Shown here: piece by piece, positions 1 through 4,087 of the stretch | Numbering within the stretch: position 1 is the first letter of the stretch | Layout of the letters: every line of letters starts with the position of its first letter | Origin: Desulfamplus sp. | Lineage (GTDB): Bacteria; Desulfobacterota; Desulfobacteria; Desulfobacterales; Desulfobacteraceae | Direction: 5' to 3' | Length of the DNA stretch: 6,733 bases | Assembly (NCBI GenBank): GCA_015232935.1 | Contig: JADFYT010000129.1 | Span: forward strand, 1-6,733 | Position numbers and translations under genes: made by a program | The notes under the pieces: generated by a model | What the model saw: only the letters and a program-made list of their open reading frames with translations | Told to the model about the DNA's origin: nothing | Databases searched by the model: none

Positions 1-1280
1 GTCAGTGCCTGTTTAAGGAGGATGCGACCACGATAGCTTTTTTCAAAGTTGCGGGGTTCCCATGTCCGGGCTCCTACAACAGGAATGGAAACAGGGCTGT
101 CAAACATTACAGTCGCACCATTGAAGTTGAGTTTCTCTAAAGCAGTATAGTAAAGAAAGGGCTTGAAACCTGAACCTGGCTGTCTCCTGCTGCTCATGGC
201 ACGGTTGTATTCGCTGTTGTAGTAGTCTCTTCCGCCTATCATGGCCTTTACAGCCCCGGAAGCCGGGTCAATGGCAACTAATGCCCCCTGGGGACGCGGT
301 TCTGAATCAGGAGGAAGTCCCATAAGGCTGTCAAGGCGTTCCAGGCCATTTTTCAAAGCCTGATCTGCTGCATACTGGAGATTGGAGTCAACAGTTGCAG
401 TAACCTTGATTCCCCCATGAAATACAACATCATTGCCATATTTTTGGGCAAGTTCATTTATAAGAGCGTCAAGAAAGTAGCTTCCGGTTCTTGCATCCGC
501 GTGATCAGAATGCAGGGAGGGGCGAGTTCCAAGAGCCTCCTGTGCCTCATCCTGAGTTATGTAGCCAGCCTCTTTCATTCTTGCAATGACTACCTGGCGG
601 CGTTTTAGTGCTTTGTCGTAGTGATGGTATGGATTATAGTTGGTTGGTGATTTTGGAAGACCTGCTAAAAGAGACGCCTCGCCAAGGTTCAGATCTGCTG
701 CTGATTTGCCAAAAAAAACCTGTGCCGCCTTTTCAACTCCCTGGGCACCTGCACCAAACGAGATCTGGTTTATATAGGCGTGCAGAATCTCCTCTTTTGT
801 GCAGGAATATTCAATCTGGAATGCCACAAGCATCTCTTTGAATTTTCTCAGATAGGTTCTCTCAAAACTGAAAAAGAGGTTTTTGGCAAGCTGCTGGGTA
901 ATTGTGGATGCACCTTGAATATTGCCGGGTCTTGTCAAGGTGACATAGAGAGCTTTCAATGTTCTGAGTTTGTTGACCCCGTGATGATCCCAGAACATGT
1001 GATCCTCAACAGCCAGTACCGCGTTGATAAAATCAGGAGATACACGGGAGAGGGGTACAGGCTCTCTTCCTACAAGGGTAATAAGCCTCTCTCCAGTAGC
1101 TGCGTAGATCTCGGTCTTTGGAGTCTCGATTATGCGGCTCAAGGGTTCAGGCAGCTTTGGAAGATCCTTTGCTGCCGAAAAAATCATGATGGAGATTGTC
1201 AAAAGCCCAAGGCTGACCACGATTAAAGCAGAATAGAGCATAAATCGTGTGAAACGGATCACAATTGCAAGAAGTTTCAA
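1..1280 (-). CDS. mrcA: Penicillin-binding protein 1A-type bifunctional peptidoglycan synthase, 3' end cut by the window
   Basis: This is a class A PBP, anchored in the inner membrane, which polymerises lipid II into glycan strands and crosslinks the stem peptides in the periplasm. The visible part is 426 codons. A single membrane anchor lies at about residues 17-36. The GT51 glycosyltransferase domain spans about 55-235 with the motif EDHMFWDHHG (catalytic Glu92), GASTITQQLAKNLF (123-136), and FGAGAQGVEKAA followed by FGKSAADL. The transpeptidase domain begins near 330 (QGALVAIDPASGAVKAMIGG) and contains QPGSGFKPF, giving nucleophile Ser370 and Lys373. The window ends just before the expected SxN and KTG motifs. 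The start is a TTG: TAA stands in frame directly before it and AGGAGG lies 10 bases upstream, while the later GTG (codon 7) and ATG (codon 14) have no such site. It is the last visible gene of the minus-strand series, 110 bases after the unknown membrane protein. The family assignment is very secure. The symbol assumes PBP1A rather than a paralogue. Confidence 0.95.
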   Translation of the reverse strand, partial: MKLLAIVIRFTRFMLYSALIVVSLGLLTISIMIFSAAKDLPKLPEPLSRIIETPKTEIYAATGERLITLVGREPVPLSRVSPDFINAVLAVEDHMFWDHHGVNKLRTLKALYVTLTRPGNIQGASTITQQLAKNLFFSFERTYLRKFKEMLVAFQIEYSCTKEEILHAYINQISFGAGAQGVEKAAQVFFGKSAADLNLGEASLLAGLPKSPTNYNPYHHYDKALKRRQVVIARMKEAGYITQDEAQEALGTRPSLHSDHADARTGSYFLDALINELAQKYGNDVVFHGGIKVTATVDSNLQYAADQALKNGLERLDSLMGLPPDSEPRPQGALVAIDPASGAVKAMIGGRDYYNSEYNRAMSSRRQPGSGFKPFLYYTALEKLNFNGATVMFDSPVSIPVVGARTWEPRNFEKSYRGRILLKQAL

Positions 1281-1290
1281 TTAAGAGCCG

Positions 1291-1296
1291 CCTCCT
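1291..1296 (-). promoter_or_regulatory. Ribosome binding site of the PBP1A gene
   Basis: The minus strand reads AGGAGG here, a full Shine-Dalgarno core, 10 bases before the TTG at 1280. The spacing is slightly long, but no other start codon in this frame lies within reach, and an in-frame TAA at 1283-1281 rules out anything further upstream. Confidence 0.75.
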
Positions 1297-1310
1297 GAAA
1301 TAGACTTTAT

Positions 1311-1345
1311 GTAAAACTGGATCTTGCTGCTTGATTTTACTGGAT
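1311..1345. repeat. Small inverted and direct repeats in the gap before the PBP1A gene
   Basis: On the plus strand GTAAAA (1311-1316) and TTTTAC (1335-1340) form a 6-base inverted repeat with an 18-base spacer. ACTGGAT occurs twice in the same orientation (1316-1322 and 1339-1345), 23 bases apart. The rest of the 1281-1390 gap holds no convincing -35/-10 pair and no GC-rich hairpin with a T-run. The repeats could be an operator or a weak RNA stem, but they are short enough to be chance. Confidence 0.3.
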
Positions 1346-1390
1346 GAAAAGTGGGTTCCGCAGGATGTATAGTGAATATTGCGATTTTTT

Positions 1391-2281
1391 TCATTGTGCC
1401 ATCTCTTCTTTCAGATCAACTCCGGTCAGTTTGCTGCTCAAACGCCACACTGCCCATTCTCTTGCCCTCATAAAAAGAACTACGCTTTTCCCGTTCTCCT
1501 TTAGTTCAAAACCAAGTTTGATATATCCTGAGGAGGCTTCGTTCCATATTCCAGCCCTGGTAATTATGCCCTGTTCATTCAGAAGTTTTTGAGGCGTTGT
1601 GACAAGATCAGGGATTATATCCTGTGGCAGCTCAAGCAGTACCTTGAAAAATAGCTCCGCCGGATAGATTCGACCCTCAAATTCAGGAATCTGCTCAAGA
1701 GTTCCTTTAAAGGTTGCTTCATTTTTTTCTACTTTTTCCATCCTGGTCTTGTTCATGGTTATCTGACGCAGCACCCTGTTTTCAGAATTGAGAAAAAATA
1801 TCTCAAGTCCATATGGCTTTCCTTCGCAAAATATTCTGGTAAGGGTGCCTCGGCCAAAAAGCCAGATCAAGTCTGCCGGAGTTATAAGTTCCGAAGCTGC
1901 CGCAGGGGGAATTGCAAGGTAAAGGCGTTTGAAATGATCCTTGTCTATATTTGCCCATTGGCCTGGAAGAATTCCGGATGCAAGCTCGGCAAACGATGTT
2001 GCCTCCTGTGCGTAACGGGCAGCATTCTGCCTCTCTTGAATAATATTCTTAAGAAATGTGTGGGCACGGGAACTCTGCTCTCCGGCTTTCCATACAGCAC
2101 CGGTTTCAGGGCGTGAAGCGTTCAGGGATGCCAAATAACGCCCGATCATCAGTTCGCACCAGTCAAACCTCAGTTCAGAGATTATAAGCACAGTAGCAAT
2201 AAACAGTATCAGGAGGTTGGAAAAGGAGATTATCCGCCTGAGCCATTCGCCGGTTTTTGTGGGTTCATACCATATAGTCAT
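1391..2281 (-). CDS. Unrecognised bitopic membrane protein with a periplasmic domain (296 aa)
   Basis: I do not recognise this family. An N-terminal cytoplasmic stub with Arg15-Arg16 is followed by one hydrophobic segment at about residues 17-36 (ISFSNLLILFIATVLIISEL), so the remaining 260 or so residues should face the periplasm by the positive-inside rule. The outer part begins with a helical region (about 66-103). It continues into a mixed region with hydrophobic, strand-like stretches such as LEIFFLNSENRVLRQITM (159-176), YIKLGFEL (253-260) and KSVVLFMRA (265-273). No catalytic signature is apparent. Two cysteines (42, 152) are present, one of them close to the membrane. The ATG at 2281 lacks a good Shine-Dalgarno sequence (only AGG in ACACAGGCCCC), which suggests translation coupled to the VWA gene ending 31 bases earlier. 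A later start at Met45 would remove the membrane segment, so it is unlikely. Its position between a VWA protein and PBP1A points to an envelope role, which is inference only. Confidence 0.85.
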   Translation of the reverse strand: MTIWYEPTKTGEWLRRIISFSNLLILFIATVLIISELRFDWCELMIGRYLASLNASRPETGAVWKAGEQSSRAHTFLKNIIQERQNAARYAQEATSFAELASGILPGQWANIDKDHFKRLYLAIPPAAASELITPADLIWLFGRGTLTRIFCEGKPYGLEIFFLNSENRVLRQITMNKTRMEKVEKNEATFKGTLEQIPEFEGRIYPAELFFKVLLELPQDIIPDLVTTPQKLLNEQGIITRAGIWNEASSGYIKLGFELKENGKSVVLFMRAREWAVWRLSSKLTGVDLKEEMAQ

Positions 2282-2312
2282 GGGGCCTGTGTACGCATAA
2301 AATTGTCTTTTT

Positions 2313-3932
2313 TCACTTTGACTTTTGCTGGGTCTTCATCTGGTAAGACTCGGTTCTGAGAAGTTTTCTGCTTTTTTTGCTCATCCCCTCTCTGTCAATG
2401 GCCTCAGCCTGATTTTCAAGCTCGGCCGCCTGTTCCATGAGAGCTTCGTCCTTGAAGGCACTTCCAACGCTTTTGAGTTTGGCTGCCGAATCTTTAAGGG
2501 CTTGCACAGCCTCCTCCTTTTTGCCTTCATCGGAAAGGGTGATTGCCTTTTCTCTTGCAAGAGCATTGATGTTCAACTCATATTCCCGGACAACCCCGAT
2601 ATTTGCGGAACCTGCAACCTCATCCTTGTCCTCACTGAATGTTATGAATGAAGCTCCCTGGTCTTCAACACTTTTAAGACTGAAAGGGTTTTCATAACTG
2701 ATATCAGCAGTTGCGATCTTCATCTGTTGTCCGCTATTTGATTCAGGAATGCGTGCTTCTACCAGGATATATTTTTTCTGGCCGCCATAAAGCTGGTTCA
2801 TGGAGAGTTCCACCCTGTTATTATTTATTGTTCCATCCCTGCCTATTATTCTTATTGGCCTTACGCCCTCTGGCATCTCTATTGTTATTATGATTTTTCT
2901 TGCCACAACACTCAATACATCCCCAAGCTCTGCTGTAAATATTCCGGGCAGATCAACACTTGACTCCACAAAGTAGATATTTCCGTCACTGTTATGGGAA
3001 AGCCTTGCCATCAGATCCTCATTGTAATCTGTGCCCACCCCGACCGTGGAGACAGAGATACCCTCTTTGAGCAGTGCGGCTCCAAGCCTTCCAAGATCGT
3101 CAGGTGTGCTTGGCCCTACATTGGCAATGCCGTCTGACAGAAGAATCATGCGATGAATATATCTGGTTCCAAGATTCTTTCTGATTTCTGATGCACCCTG
3201 GCTCACCCCGCCAAACAGGGCAGTATTGCCTCCCGGCTTGATCTGGCTGATCTGTGCCATTATCCCTTCGGTGTATTGAGCACTCTGTGCCGGAACAGTT
3301 GTCTCTACATTATGGTCATAGACCACAAGCGAGAACAGGTCATTTTTTCCAAGACGTTTGAGTGCCTCAACAGCGGCATCCTTTGCCCGTTCCAGTTTGG
3401 AACCTGACATTGAGCCAGATCTGTCCAGAACTATGGAGAGATTGACAGGAGGTCTCTTGATATTTGATGTGGCCGGGATGGCATCCAGAGAAAGAGCGTC
3501 CAGAGTCACCTTGATGACAATATTCTGTGAAGCTCCTGCCGGAAGAATTTTTCTGTCTGTTTCCACTTTGCATATTACTGTACGGTCGTCTGCAAGACTA
3601 TTGCTTTTTTTATTTGAGGAGGTTTCCGGACTTGATGGTGCTTTTTTGCCTGACCGCGTTGTTTCGTCTGACTGTGTTGCCTTGCCTGATTGTGTTTGTG
3701 AGTCGGCTGACCCGGCCATAACTTCCGGAATCACTGTAGCTGATATCATAATGGCTGAGACCATGATGATTAAAAGCAGGAGCATGTTTGCTCTATTGCT
3801 CTTGCCTGTAAAGTTGAATCCAGCAAGAATTGAAGATAATCTGACCCTATTCTGTGTAGATGTTTCTATCCTGGTCAGAGTGTCTGATTTGCTTTTTCTT
3901 GTCCGGATTACTCTGTCAGTAAAATTTTTCAT
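2313..3932 (-). CDS. Membrane-targeted VWA-domain protein with intact MIDAS metal site (539 aa)
   Basis: VWA domains bind partner proteins through a divalent metal held by the MIDAS residues. All are visible here: DRSGS (Asp170, Ser172, Ser174), Thr237 in GGNTALFGG, and Asp267 in LLSDG. The order is: a basic N-terminal tail (1-49); a hydrophobic segment (50-69) ending at a possible signal peptidase site VMA/GS (71-75); a Ser/Thr/Lys-rich linker (about 74-115); a strand-rich pre-domain; the VWA domain (about 163-345); a beta-rich region (346-445) of the kind seen in secreted VWA proteins often labelled Ca-activated chloride channel homologues; and a charged helical tail (about 450-539) with a repeat-like Ala/Leu pattern. 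The chosen ATG has AAGGAGA with six bases between GGAG and the start. The in-frame ATG at 4064 would add 44 residues but has no ribosome binding site and sits in a hairpin. The hydrophobic segment may be a cleaved signal or a permanent anchor. The binding partner is unknown; the neighbouring membrane protein and PBP1A are candidates. Confidence 0.92.
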   Translation of the reverse strand: MKNFTDRVIRTRKSKSDTLTRIETSTQNRVRLSSILAGFNFTGKSNRANMLLLLIIMVSAIMISATVIPEVMAGSADSQTQSGKATQSDETTRSGKKAPSSPETSSNKKSNSLADDRTVICKVETDRKILPAGASQNIVIKVTLDALSLDAIPATSNIKRPPVNLSIVLDRSGSMSGSKLERAKDAAVEALKRLGKNDLFSLVVYDHNVETTVPAQSAQYTEGIMAQISQIKPGGNTALFGGVSQGASEIRKNLGTRYIHRMILLSDGIANVGPSTPDDLGRLGAALLKEGISVSTVGVGTDYNEDLMARLSHNSDGNIYFVESSVDLPGIFTAELGDVLSVVARKIIITIEMPEGVRPIRIIGRDGTINNNRVELSMNQLYGGQKKYILVEARIPESNSGQQMKIATADISYENPFSLKSVEDQGASFITFSEDKDEVAGSANIGVVREYELNINALAREKAITLSDEGKKEEAVQALKDSAAKLKSVGSAFKDEALMEQAAELENQAEAIDREGMSKKSRKLLRTESYQMKTQQKSK

Positions 3933-3937
3933 CTCAA

Positions 3938-3944
3938 TCTCCTT
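3938..3944 (-). promoter_or_regulatory. Ribosome binding site deciding the VWA protein start
   Basis: The minus strand reads AAGGAGA, with six bases between GGAG and the ATG at 3932. It is one of the two strongest ribosome binding sites in the window. It favours the 539-residue product over the 583-residue one that would start at 4064. Confidence 0.8.
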
Positions 3945-4062
3945 TTGCCTTGGAAAACGAAATTTGCCATGAAAATACATTCCGGTTTTCATGATTCGGG
4001 GTGTAGCCAGGCCGCGGCCATGAAGGATTGTTTCAAATGAGTCCAATAATTTTGTGAGACCC

Positions 4063-4087
4063 ATTAAAACGGCTATTCCCGTTTAAT
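4063..4087 (-). other. Hairpin over the kinase stop codon and the upstream VWA-frame ATG
   Basis: The minus strand reads ATTAAACGG, a six-base loop GAATAG, then CCGTTTTAAT. This gives nine base pairs with one bulged T. The kinase stop codon (4085-4083) lies in the left arm, and the ATG at 4064 begins in the right arm. The stem is A/T-rich apart from three G/C pairs and no T-run follows, so it is a poor intrinsic terminator. It may attenuate or stabilise the message. The remaining 130 bases to 3933 show no clear promoter. Confidence 0.4.

Noticed and set aside
417..1226. Several plus-strand open frames opposite the PBP1A gene
   Set aside because: The minus strand here encodes continuous, motif-perfect GT51 and transpeptidase sequence. 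The plus-strand products are Cys/Ser-rich shadows.
1366..1371. TATACA on the minus strand as a -10 box for the PBP1A gene
   Set aside because: The expected -35 position (about 1388-1394) reads ATGAAA/TGAAAA, far from TTGACA, so no promoter can be supported.
3358..3972. A 204-codon open frame on the plus strand, antisense to the VWA gene
   Set aside because: It lies opposite a clearly coding region with an intact VWA domain. Its product is a low-complexity shadow without recognisable domains, and it has no good ribosome binding site.
4010..4019. Perfect 10-base palindrome GGCCGCGGCC in the leader of the VWA gene
   Set aside because: It is short, has no loop, no T-run and no flanking promoter elements. 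A chance GC palindrome is the simplest reading.
4064..4076. The 13 bases ttaaaacggctat recur at 6215-6227
   Set aside because: One copy lies in coding sequence and the flanks do not match. A single 13-base match is not surprising in a window of this size.
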